Below are positions 1 to 6,523 of a DNA stretch of 6,552 bases, in pieces. Numbering within the stretch: the first letter of the stretch is position 1; each line of letters begins with the position of its first letter. This stretch comes from AM-2324 sp042091035 (GTDB lineage: Bacteria; Bacteroidota; Bacteroidia; Chitinophagales; Saprospiraceae), in assembly GCA_042091035.1 (NCBI GenBank), contig JBELIG010000184.1, forward strand, positions 1-6,552. Direction: 5' to 3'. The notes under the pieces are model-generated. The model did no database searches and was not told the origin of the DNA. It saw nothing but the letters and a program-made list of their open reading frames with translations. Made by a program: the position numbers and the translations under genes.

Positions 1-617
1 CAGCACTAGGTTTTGGCTGTGGGCCCCTTTTGATTGCAAAAGAAAAATTAGACCACGATATTATAAAAAAAGGACCAGTTGCTATCCCAGGAGAACTAAC
101 TACTGCTCACTTTTTACTAAATCTCGCCTATCCTGATATCCAAAATAAAAAAGCTATTCTTTTTTCTGAAATAGAGTCCGGCGTGCTAGATGAAACCTAT
201 AAAGCAGGATTAATCATACACGAAAACAGATTTACCTATCAAGAAAAAGGCTTGGTAAAGATTATTGATCTTGGAGCATTTTGGGAAGAAAAGTTCAAAC
301 TTCCAATTCCTCTGGGAGGAATATTCTGCAGAAGAAATTTTGACTCAAATCTTACAGAGAAAATCAATAGGGTCATTCGTCGTTCCGTAGAATTTGCTTT
401 TTCCCATCCAGAGGAGCCAAAAGCATTTATTCAACAGCACGCACAGGAGATGGAAGCAGAAGTACAACAAAAGCATATAGATCTATATGTGAATGAATTC
501 TCTGTTGATCTTGGCAAGGAAGGACAGGCAGCGGTGCAGCACCTATTTGATTATGCCCGAAGCCAAAAAATTGTGCCGAAAAGTGATCTTCCAATATTTC
601 ATAAATATTCGGAATGA
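1..617 (+). CDS. mqnD: 1,4-dihydroxy-6-naphthoate synthase (menaquinone futalosine pathway), 5'-truncated by window edge
   Basis: Partial gene: the frame is open from the left edge (first whole codon at base 3) to TGA at 615-617, giving 204 visible residues. MqnD converts cyclic dehypoxanthinyl futalosine to 1,4-dihydroxy-6-naphthoate in cytoplasmic menaquinone synthesis and has a periplasmic-binding-protein-like fold (MqnA/MqnD family, PF02621). Family landmarks visible in order: GFGCGPLL (visible residues 3-10), the PGELTTAHFLL segment (29-39), AGLIIHENRFTY (68-79), LGAFWEE (90-96) and LPIPLGGI (100-107). The His in IIHE (visible residue 73) probably corresponds to the catalytic-base His145 proposed for the Thermus enzyme; that equivalence is from memory. 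Family members are about 270-280 residues, so roughly 70-75 N-terminal residues are missing. The TTG at base 30 is an internal Leu codon, not a start, because conserved GCGPLL sequence lies upstream of it. No strong terminator follows. Confidence 0.9.
   Translation, partial: ALGFGCGPLLIAKEKLDHDIIKKGPVAIPGELTTAHFLLNLAYPDIQNKKAILFSEIESGVLDETYKAGLIIHENRFTYQEKGLVKIIDLGAFWEEKFKLPIPLGGIFCRRNFDSNLTEKINRVIRRSVEFAFSHPEEPKAFIQQHAQEMEAEVQQKHIDLYVNEFSVDLGKEGQAAVQHLFDYARSQKIVPKSDLPIFHKYSE
593..612. repeat. AT-rich inverted repeat at the mqnD 3' end
   Basis: AATATTT (593-599), a 3-base CAT spacer, and AAATATT (603-609) form a perfect 7-bp inverted repeat. It extends to CC (591-592) / GG (611-612) if one C is bulged. 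It covers the last codons of mqnD and sits just upstream of the putative ald -7 element (623-630). It could be an operator near the -33 region or a weak hairpin at the end of mqnD. There is no proper U-run after it, so a rho-independent terminator is unlikely. A chance palindrome in AT-rich DNA is possible. Confidence 0.3.
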
Positions 618-630
618 TTTATTAATTTTG
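597..630 (+). promoter_or_regulatory. Putative Bacteroidota-type promoter for ald-rocD
   Basis: TAATTTTG at 623-630 matches the Bacteroidota primary-sigma -7 consensus TAnnTTTG exactly. The -33 element is weak: TTTC at 597-600 is the best candidate, 22 bases upstream, in the usual spacing range but a mismatch to TTTG. Transcription would start near 637, leaving an untranslated leader of about 60 bases before the ald start at 697. The position, right after the mqnD stop and ahead of two closely spaced genes, supports a real promoter. The poor -33 box and the AT-rich background limit confidence. Confidence 0.45.
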
Positions 631-696
631 CACAGATTTTAAAGAACTGAATTTAGCCAATAGGTTATTATTATCTAACAGAATAATTTCGGAAAC

Positions 697-1812
697 ATGA
701 TTATTGGTGTTCCAAAAGAAATAAAGAACAACGAAAACAGAGTTGCTCTTACTCCAGCAGGAGCTTATGAACTTACAAAAAGAAATCACACTGTTTACGT
801 ACAATCCACAGCGGGTGTAGGAAGTGGTTTTATAGATGCTGAATATATCGAAGCAGGTGCTCAGATTCTTCCAAGCATCGAAGAAGTTTACGATATTGCA
901 GAAATGATCATGAAGGTTAAAGAACCGATTGAATCGGAATATAAATTGATCAAAGAGGATCAGTTAGTATTTACTTACTTCCATTTTGCATCCTATAAGC
1001 CCCTTACAGAGGCAATGATCGAAAGTAAGTCTGTTTGTCTGGCCTACGAAACTGTAGAAAATACAGATAGAAGCCTTCCTCTTTTAGTGCCTATGTCTGA
1101 AGTAGCTGGAAGAATGGCTATTCAGGAAGGTGCTAAATACCTTGAGAAACCTGTCAAAGGTCGTGGTGTTCTTCTTGGCGGTGTGCCAGGAGTATCTCCA
1201 GGTCGTGTCCTTATTCTTGGTGGAGGTATTGTAGGTACACAAGCTGCAAAAATGGCTGCAGGTCTTGGTGCTGAAGTTACAATCATGGATATCAACCTAA
1301 ATCGTCTACGCCAATTGTCAGACATTATGCCTGCAAATGTAAAGACGATCTACTCCAATGCATACAACATTAAAAATGCGATCAAAGATCACGATCTTAT
1401 CGTTGGAGCAGTTCTAATACCAGGAGCTAAGGCACCAAATCTGATCACTAAAGAAATGCTGAAAGACATGCGTGCAGGAACTGTACTTGTCGATGTAGCG
1501 GTTGATCAAGGAGGATGTATAGAAACCTGTAAACCAACAACACACGAAGATCCTACATATATCATAGATGATGTAGTTCACTATTGTGTTGCTAATATGC
1601 CTGGTGCTGTACCTTACACATCTACGATCGCACTTACAAATGCAACTTTACCATATGCACTTCGTCTAGCAGATAAAGGCTGGAAAGCGGCATGTAAAGC
1701 TGATGAGTCTTTAAAGAAGGGATTAAATGTCATCCATGGTGATGTCGTTTATGAAGGTGTTGCAGACGCATTTGACCTTGAACTAAAAAATGTTGACGAT
1801 TATTTAAGCTAA
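697..1812 (+). CDS. ald: Alanine dehydrogenase
   Basis: Complete 371-residue protein, the usual length for NAD-dependent alanine dehydrogenase (EC 1.4.1.1), which reversibly deaminates L-alanine to pyruvate and ammonia with reduction of NAD+. The N-terminus MIIGVPKEIKNNENRVALTP is the family signature. Residues known from the Mycobacterium and Phormidium enzymes fall at identical positions: Arg15 and Lys75 (MKVKEP) for substrate binding, His96 (TYFHFA) and Asp270 (VDVAVDQGG) for catalysis. The Rossmann glycine motif GGGIVG is at 175-180, and Asp198 ends the second strand, an acidic residue that favours NAD over NADP. The family enzyme is a cytoplasmic homohexamer. The ATG at 697 begins exactly at the family N-terminus; it has no Shine-Dalgarno sequence, as is normal for Bacteroidota. 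rocD begins 15 bases after the stop, so the two are probably co-transcribed. Nothing is missing or degraded. Confidence 0.97.
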   Translation: MIIGVPKEIKNNENRVALTPAGAYELTKRNHTVYVQSTAGVGSGFIDAEYIEAGAQILPSIEEVYDIAEMIMKVKEPIESEYKLIKEDQLVFTYFHFASYKPLTEAMIESKSVCLAYETVENTDRSLPLLVPMSEVAGRMAIQEGAKYLEKPVKGRGVLLGGVPGVSPGRVLILGGGIVGTQAAKMAAGLGAEVTIMDINLNRLRQLSDIMPANVKTIYSNAYNIKNAIKDHDLIVGAVLIPGAKAPNLITKEMLKDMRAGTVLVDVAVDQGGCIETCKPTTHEDPTYIIDDVVHYCVANMPGAVPYTSTIALTNATLPYALRLADKGWKAACKADESLKKGLNVIHGDVVYEGVADAFDLELKNVDDYLS

Positions 1813-1827
1813 ATAAAACTGATAAAT

Positions 1828-3117
1828 ATGCAGAAGGAAACAATGTCACTTAATTCTAAAGACCTAATAGCTTTAGAGGATAAATATGGTGCCCACAATT
1901 ATCATCCACTACCAGTAGTCTTGGCAAAAGGAGAAGGCGTATATGTGTGGGATGCTGAAGGAAAAAAATACTTTGATTTCCTTTCCGCTTATTCAGCTAT
2001 CAATCAAGGACATTGTCATCCACGTATTGTTCAAACCATGAAAGATCAAGCGGAAACGCTTTGTCTTACATCTAGAGCATTTTACAACGACAAACTCGGT
2101 GTTTATGAGCAATATATCACTGAGTACTTTGGCTTCGACAAAGTCCTGCCGATGAATTCAGGTGCAGAAGGTGTTGAGACAGCTATCAAAATCTGCCGAA
2201 AGTGGGGTTACGAAAAGAAAGGAATTCCATTAAATGAAGCGGTTATAGTAGTTTGTGGTCAAAACTTCCATGGTAGAACAGTAAGTATTATATCGTTCTC
2301 TTCAGACCCTGATGCAAAAGGTAAATTCGGACCTTACACACCTGGTTTTGAATCTATTCCTTATAACGATATTGATAGTTTGAAAGCGATCATAGAGAAA
2401 AAGGCGGACAAGATTGCAGGATTCATGGTAGAACCTATACAAGGAGAAGCAGGAGTATTTGTGCCTGACTCAAACTTTATAAAGGAATCTGCTGCTTTGT
2501 GTAATGCAAATAACATCCTTTTCATTGCAGACGAAATTCAAACTGGTATTGCAAGAACAGGTAGCTTATTGGCGATCTGTGGAGATTGTACTTGCCAAGG
2601 ACATTGTGAACAACAAGAAAGTTATACAAAGCCGGATATTCTTATTTTAGGAAAAGCACTATCTGGAGGAGCTTATCCTGTATCAGCAGTACTTGCTAAT
2701 GATGCAATCATGGAAGTAATCCAACCTGGCCAACATGGATCTACCTATGGAGGTAATCCGATTGCATGCGCTGTTGCTATTACTGCACTTGATGTTGTAA
2801 AAGATGAACACCTTGCTCAAAATGCGCGTAAACTTGGGAATCAATTCCGTGCAGAAATGCAAAAATTGGTAGATAAGTTCGACATATTGAATTTAGTAAG
2901 AGGTAAAGGTCTTCTCAATGCGGTAGTTATCAATGATAGCCCGGACAGCAGCACAGCATGGGATATCTGTGTTAGACTTGCTGATAACGGTTTACTTGCA
3001 AAGCCAACCCATGGAAATATCATCCGCTTTGCTCCTCCCCTTGTTATGACGGAAGAGCAACTTATGGATTGTGTAGCCATTATTGAAAAGACAATAGCTG
3101 AACATATTAGCGCTTAA
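1828..3117 (+). CDS. rocD: Ornithine aminotransferase (ornithine--oxo-acid transaminase)
   Basis: Complete 429-residue class III PLP aminotransferase (EC 2.6.1.13). It transfers the delta-amino group of L-ornithine to 2-oxoglutarate, giving glutamate and glutamate-5-semialdehyde, linking arginine/ornithine breakdown to proline and glutamate. It is strongly like human OAT throughout: YGAHNYHPLPV (20-30), SAYSAINQGHCHP (53-65), LTSRAFYND, MVEPIQGEAGV (200-210), ADEIQTGIARTG (234-245), LGKALSGG (274-281), HGSTYGGNP (303-311), AKPTHG and IIRFAPPLV. Active-site equivalents, human number in brackets: Tyr25 (55), Tyr55 (85), Arg150 (180), Glu207 (235), Asp235 (263), PLP-binding Lys276 (292), Arg400 (413). 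The Tyr pair identifies OAT rather than acetylornithine or GABA transaminase. Compared with human OAT it has about 12 extra residues near 251-267, containing a CGDCTCQGHC cysteine cluster. The start may instead be Met6 (ATG at 1843). It is the last gene of its unit, followed by a terminator. Confidence 0.96.
   Translation: MQKETMSLNSKDLIALEDKYGAHNYHPLPVVLAKGEGVYVWDAEGKKYFDFLSAYSAINQGHCHPRIVQTMKDQAETLCLTSRAFYNDKLGVYEQYITEYFGFDKVLPMNSGAEGVETAIKICRKWGYEKKGIPLNEAVIVVCGQNFHGRTVSIISFSSDPDAKGKFGPYTPGFESIPYNDIDSLKAIIEKKADKIAGFMVEPIQGEAGVFVPDSNFIKESAALCNANNILFIADEIQTGIARTGSLLAICGDCTCQGHCEQQESYTKPDILILGKALSGGAYPVSAVLANDAIMEVIQPGQHGSTYGGNPIACAVAITALDVVKDEHLAQNARKLGNQFRAEMQKLVDKFDILNLVRGKGLLNAVVINDSPDSSTAWDICVRLADNGLLAKPTHGNIIRFAPPLVMTEEQLMDCVAIIEKTIAEHISA
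1832..1838 (+). promoter_or_regulatory. Shine-Dalgarno-like site inside the annotated rocD start, favouring an ATG at 1843
   Basis: AGAAGGA lies 4 bases before an in-frame ATG at 1843-1845, which would remove the first five residues (MQKET) and start the protein at MSLNSKD. The upstream ATG at 1828 is preceded only by A/T-rich sequence. Both starts leave the conserved YGAHNYHP block intact. Bacteroidota ribosomes rely little on this motif, so it does not settle the start. Confidence 0.35.
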
Positions 3118-3119
3118 AT

Positions 3120-3154
3120 AAAAAAGCTTCGGGCATTTCCCGAAGCTTTTTTTT
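3120..3154 (+). terminator. Rho-independent terminator after rocD
   Basis: A perfect 14-bp stem, AAAAAAGCTTCGGG (3120-3133) pairing with CCCGAAGCTTTTTT (3139-3152), closes a 5-base loop CATTT (3134-3138). The T-run extends to 3154, eight Ts in all. It begins two bases after the rocD stop codon. The A-run opposite the T-run could allow some function in reverse orientation, but no convergent gene is seen. It cleanly separates ald-rocD from the TPR gene. Confidence 0.93.
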
Positions 3155-3167
3155 AGACTTTTATATC

Positions 3168-3194
3168 TTTATTATAGATATACTTTTATTATAG
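3168..3194. repeat. Short direct repeat TTTATTATAG in the AT-rich spacer
   Basis: TTTATTATAG occurs at 3168-3177 and again at 3185-3194, a 17-base period. It lies in the spacer between the rocD terminator and the TPR gene. No convincing TAnnTTTG -7 element was found in 3155-3379, so the TPR promoter is unassigned; these repeats could be part of its control region or chance similarity in DNA that is nearly all A and T. Confidence 0.25.
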
Positions 3195-3379
3195 TTTTAA
3201 CTAATACAGTTCTTACGATAATAATTTACGTAGAATAGAGGTTTATATAATACTATTTTTTTAAATTGACTATAGAATCTTATTCACCCCCTTCTTATTA
3301 AAAAGAGCTCGTAATGATCCTAAGCAATTACTTGCATTTTTTAAGCCAAAAAATTCAATTACCAAACCAGCCATTAGCT

Positions 3380-6300
3380 ATGTTTCGATTAAAAGTTATT
3401 TTATCAAGCTGTCTGCTGAGTTTTTTGTTACAGGTCCAAGTAACAGCCCAAAAAACAGCCGTCCAGTCAGATCCTTATGAATCACTTAAATATGCTGATC
3501 AACTATTCAACAATGGTGTCTACACAGCTGCACAAAGTCAGTATGAGAAGACCATTGAGATGATCAACCCTGCTAATTCAACTACCTTTGCTACTTACAG
3601 GAAAAATGCTGAGTTGGGTTATGCAAAATGTGCCGTGCGGCAGGATCTGCCTAATGGAGAGCGTCTGATTGAAGACTTCATAAGAACCTACTCCCCTGAT
3701 CCAATTGCAAAGGATGCTCTAATTGAATTGGCTGACTTCTATTTCAACAAAAAGGAATATGAAAAAGCATTGAAATATTTCAATTCATCGACGTCCATAA
3801 ACTTTGGGAAGGAAAAACAAGCAGAAATTGATTTCAAGGTCGGTTATTCCTACTTGGTTAAGAAGAACCTGAATCAAGCTGCATCTGTTTTTAGCAAATC
3901 CCTAGATGTAGAATCCGACTATCAGTATGACATTATCTACTATTATGCAATCTGTCAATTTAAACTTGGCGATTATAGGAAGGCGAATATCAACTTCAAA
4001 AAAGTAGAGAAGTCTGTAAAATATAAATCACATGTTCCCTTTAATATTGCACAGATATACTTTGCAGAGGGAGACTACCGAAAAGTCATCGAATACGGGG
4101 AGCCTAAACTCAATCAAAAAAGAATCCGAAACAGAAAAAATATATGCCAACTTGTAGGTTGTGCCTATTTTGAACTTGGCGATTATGAAAAGGCCCTACC
4201 CCTACTGGAGGTGTATGAGCAAGAGAGTCAAAAACTACCACAAGAAGATTTCTATCGACTTGGATATGTTTATTATGAGACGGGCAATTATGAGCAGGCA
4301 GCTGATAAATTCGGTGAATTGAATAATGAAAAATCTAAACTGGGTCAATATGCTCAATTCTATTCAGGTATCTCCTACCTGAAGCTCAAGAATAAGCGTA
4401 TGGCACATATTGCCTTTGGTAAAGCGAAAGAACTAAACTTTGATGAGGAAATTGCAGATGAAGCGAATTTCAACTTTGCAAAACTCAGTTATGAATTAGG
4501 GCGTAACCGCGAAGCATTATCTGTCCTTCAAAACATCGAAAAAGGGTCTCCCTATTTCAATGAATCCCAAAATATCATGAGTGATATTTTTATGAAGGAT
4601 AAGAATTATGGCAACTCTATAGCAATCATGGAAAACATGGACGGCCGGTCTCCTCAATTGAAAGAAACCTACCAGAAGATCAACTACCTATATGGTCTGC
4701 AATTGTATAAAGAGGGTAAATTCGAACAGGCACATAGACGACTATCGAAGGCCCAAAAAGATGCAGTTAGTCAAAAGACGAAGGCTGAATCACTATTTTG
4801 GCTTGCGCAGCTAGAATCTCAATTCGGTAATTCAGATGCATCCATAAGAAGCTTAAACAGCTATTTTGCTATGGGCAATGTGCTCAAGCAATTAGATGAA
4901 TCTGCTTCCGTTTATAATGCGAATTATTCCATGGGATATAATTACCTAAAGAAGGCTAATTATGATATGGCTAAAAAATATTTTGAGCGAGCGGCAAAAG
5001 GCATTGAAAACAACCGCTCATTTATCAAATCTGCCTACATAAAGAACGAAATACTTGGTGATAGCTATATCCGCACCGCAGATTGTTTCTTCAAAACAGG
5101 AAACTACTCTAGTGCACGCAAATATTATGACAAAGCAATCAACAAGCGTACTAGAGATTTCGTCTACGCAATCTACCAAAAAGCACAAATAGAAGGATTA
5201 CTGGATAATAAAACTGAAAAGATCTTACTCTTGGAAGAAGTATTTACTAAGTATCCAAATTCTCAATATGGAGATGATGCCATGTTTGTATTGTCTGAAA
5301 CCTATTTGGAGATCAACAATAAGCAAAAAGCACTCGATGTACTCAGAGATCTTGTTGAAACCTATGGCACTAAGTCTGAATGGATAAAGACGACCTATCT
5401 AAAAATGGGACTCATCGCATTCAATCAAGGTAACATGTACAATTCTGCAGATTATTACAAAGCGGTCTTTAGATTGAATCCAAGTCAGGAAGAAACACAG
5501 ATTGCAAAGGATGCCTTAAAAGAGATCTATATTGACAACCTGGGTGACGCCACAGCATATAACAACTTCATCAAGTCTATTCCAGGTATGGATATCGACA
5601 ACAACTTGGAAGAAGAGAATTATTACTTAGTTGCAAAGGCGAAATATGATATTGGAGAATGGGAATCCGCTATTGACAAATACACCTTCTATCTAAGCAA
5701 CTATCCAAGAGGGTTTAGAGCACCAAAGGCAAGATATGAGCGTGCAGAGTCCTATTACTCAAACAAGCAGTATGATGATGCATATGGAGACATTGAAGAA
5801 ATACTAGCAGAAAATGAAGAGGTGTATATTGAACGTGCACTTGAACTAGCGCTACTTATCTCCTACGATTATAAAAAAGACTTTGAAGCTGCATTTAATT
5901 ATGCAGAAAAACTGAATGAGACAACCTTGAATAGTATGCTCAAGACAAGAGCGCAAAACTATGGTCTTGTTGCTGCTTACAAGATTGGAAACACAAAGGG
6001 CGTTTCTGATATGGCAAAGCTTTTAAAAAACAATCCAGACGCAGAAGAACGCTATAAGATCAAGGCACAGCATTTCTTAGGCAAACTAGCATTTGAAAAT
6101 ACAGATTATGGAACTGCTCTTCAAGCCTTCCAAGAAGTTATAGATGCACCGAATGCAGATGACCGAGGAGAAGCCATGTACCTCATCGCAGAGATTTATT
6201 ACAAGCAAGGCAAATTAGAAAAGTCTGCTGAGGTGATCGATGAGATCTTCAACAATGGGTCAAACTACTACTTTACAGAAAAAGCTCTTTTGCTTTTGGC

Positions 6301-6523
6301 AAATATCTCTATAGACAATGGAGATTACTACACCGCAGAAGCAGCGCTCGAAGCATTGATCGATAATTACTCAGAAGATGAAAGCGATCCTGGACACCTC
6401 GCCGAGGCAGAGGAAAAGCTTAAAAAAGTCAAACAACTTATTGCACAGAATAGCCGAATTGAAGACTCCGAGGACCTTCAATTTGATAATGATAACGATG
6501 ATGATGACGGTGGTAATGAATAG
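3380..6523 (+). CDS. Large exported TPR-repeat protein with acidic C-terminal tail, function unassigned
   Basis: From the ATG at 3380 this is a 1047-residue protein (1069 if started at 3314). I prefer 3380 because it begins a standard signal peptide: MFRLK, a hydrophobic core VILSSCLLSFLL, then VQVTAQ, with likely signal peptidase I cleavage around residues 22-24. There is no lipobox Cys at the cleavage site. The rest is almost entirely tandem TPR-like helix pairs, about 18-20 by eye, with the G-[DNK]-[YF]-x-x-A core. Clear ones are at about 38-59, 116-137, 187-209, 258-279, 293-314, 437-458, 517-538, 565-587, 675-697, 900-921, 935-957 and 972-997. The tail (about 1028-1047) is acidic and ends in FDNDNDDDDGGNE. 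No enzymatic domain or further membrane segment is visible. TPR arrays scaffold protein complexes; an envelope role is inferred from export. It resembles Bacteroidota exported TPR proteins and, loosely, SprE/PorW, but those are lipoproteins, so I do not assign that name. An open frame overlaps its 3' end. Confidence 0.88.
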   Translation: MFRLKVILSSCLLSFLLQVQVTAQKTAVQSDPYESLKYADQLFNNGVYTAAQSQYEKTIEMINPANSTTFATYRKNAELGYAKCAVRQDLPNGERLIEDFIRTYSPDPIAKDALIELADFYFNKKEYEKALKYFNSSTSINFGKEKQAEIDFKVGYSYLVKKNLNQAASVFSKSLDVESDYQYDIIYYYAICQFKLGDYRKANINFKKVEKSVKYKSHVPFNIAQIYFAEGDYRKVIEYGEPKLNQKRIRNRKNICQLVGCAYFELGDYEKALPLLEVYEQESQKLPQEDFYRLGYVYYETGNYEQAADKFGELNNEKSKLGQYAQFYSGISYLKLKNKRMAHIAFGKAKELNFDEEIADEANFNFAKLSYELGRNREALSVLQNIEKGSPYFNESQNIMSDIFMKDKNYGNSIAIMENMDGRSPQLKETYQKINYLYGLQLYKEGKFEQAHRRLSKAQKDAVSQKTKAESLFWLAQLESQFGNSDASIRSLNSYFAMGNVLKQLDESASVYNANYSMGYNYLKKANYDMAKKYFERAAKGIENNRSFIKSAYIKNEILGDSYIRTADCFFKTGNYSSARKYYDKAINKRTRDFVYAIYQKAQIEGLLDNKTEKILLLEEVFTKYPNSQYGDDAMFVLSETYLEINNKQKALDVLRDLVETYGTKSEWIKTTYLKMGLIAFNQGNMYNSADYYKAVFRLNPSQEETQIAKDALKEIYIDNLGDATAYNNFIKSIPGMDIDNNLEEENYYLVAKAKYDIGEWESAIDKYTFYLSNYPRGFRAPKARYERAESYYSNKQYDDAYGDIEEILAENEEVYIERALELALLISYDYKKDFEAAFNYAEKLNETTLNSMLKTRAQNYGLVAAYKIGNTKGVSDMAKLLKNNPDAEERYKIKAQHFLGKLAFENTDYGTALQAFQEVIDAPNADDRGEAMYLIAEIYYKQGKLEKSAEVIDEIFNNGSNYYFTEKALLLLANISIDNGDYYTAEAALEALIDNYSEDESDPGHLAEAEEKLKKVKQLIAQNSRIEDSEDLQFDNDNDDDDGGNE

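Noticed and set aside
30..32. TTG at base 30 as the start of the first gene
   Set aside because: Conserved MqnD sequence (GFGCGPL) is encoded upstream in the same frame up to the left edge, so the gene is truncated rather than starting here.
622..804. Minus-strand open frame of 60 codons over the ald promoter and 5' end
   Set aside because: No recognisable protein family. It overlaps a certain gene on the opposite strand and is of a length expected by chance.
1122..1325. Minus-strand open frame of 67 codons inside ald
   Set aside because: Arg/Pro-rich antisense shadow of the glycine-rich Rossmann region of ald; no independent support.
2841..3080. Minus-strand open frame of 79 codons inside rocD
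   Set aside because: Lies wholly antisense to conserved OAT coding sequence, with no family resemblance or promoter evidence.
3266..3300. TTGACT (3266-3271) as a sigma70-like -35 box for the TPR gene
   Set aside because: There is no TATAAT-like box at 16-18 bases; the nearest AT hexamer (TTATTA, 3295) is about 23 bases away. Bacteroidota promoters do not use this consensus.
3380..6523. Naming the TPR protein SprE/PorW (gliding/type IX secretion)
   Set aside because: Those proteins are lipoproteins with a lipobox Cys and are shorter (about 870 residues as I recall for SprE). This one has a non-lipoprotein signal and is about 1,050 residues.
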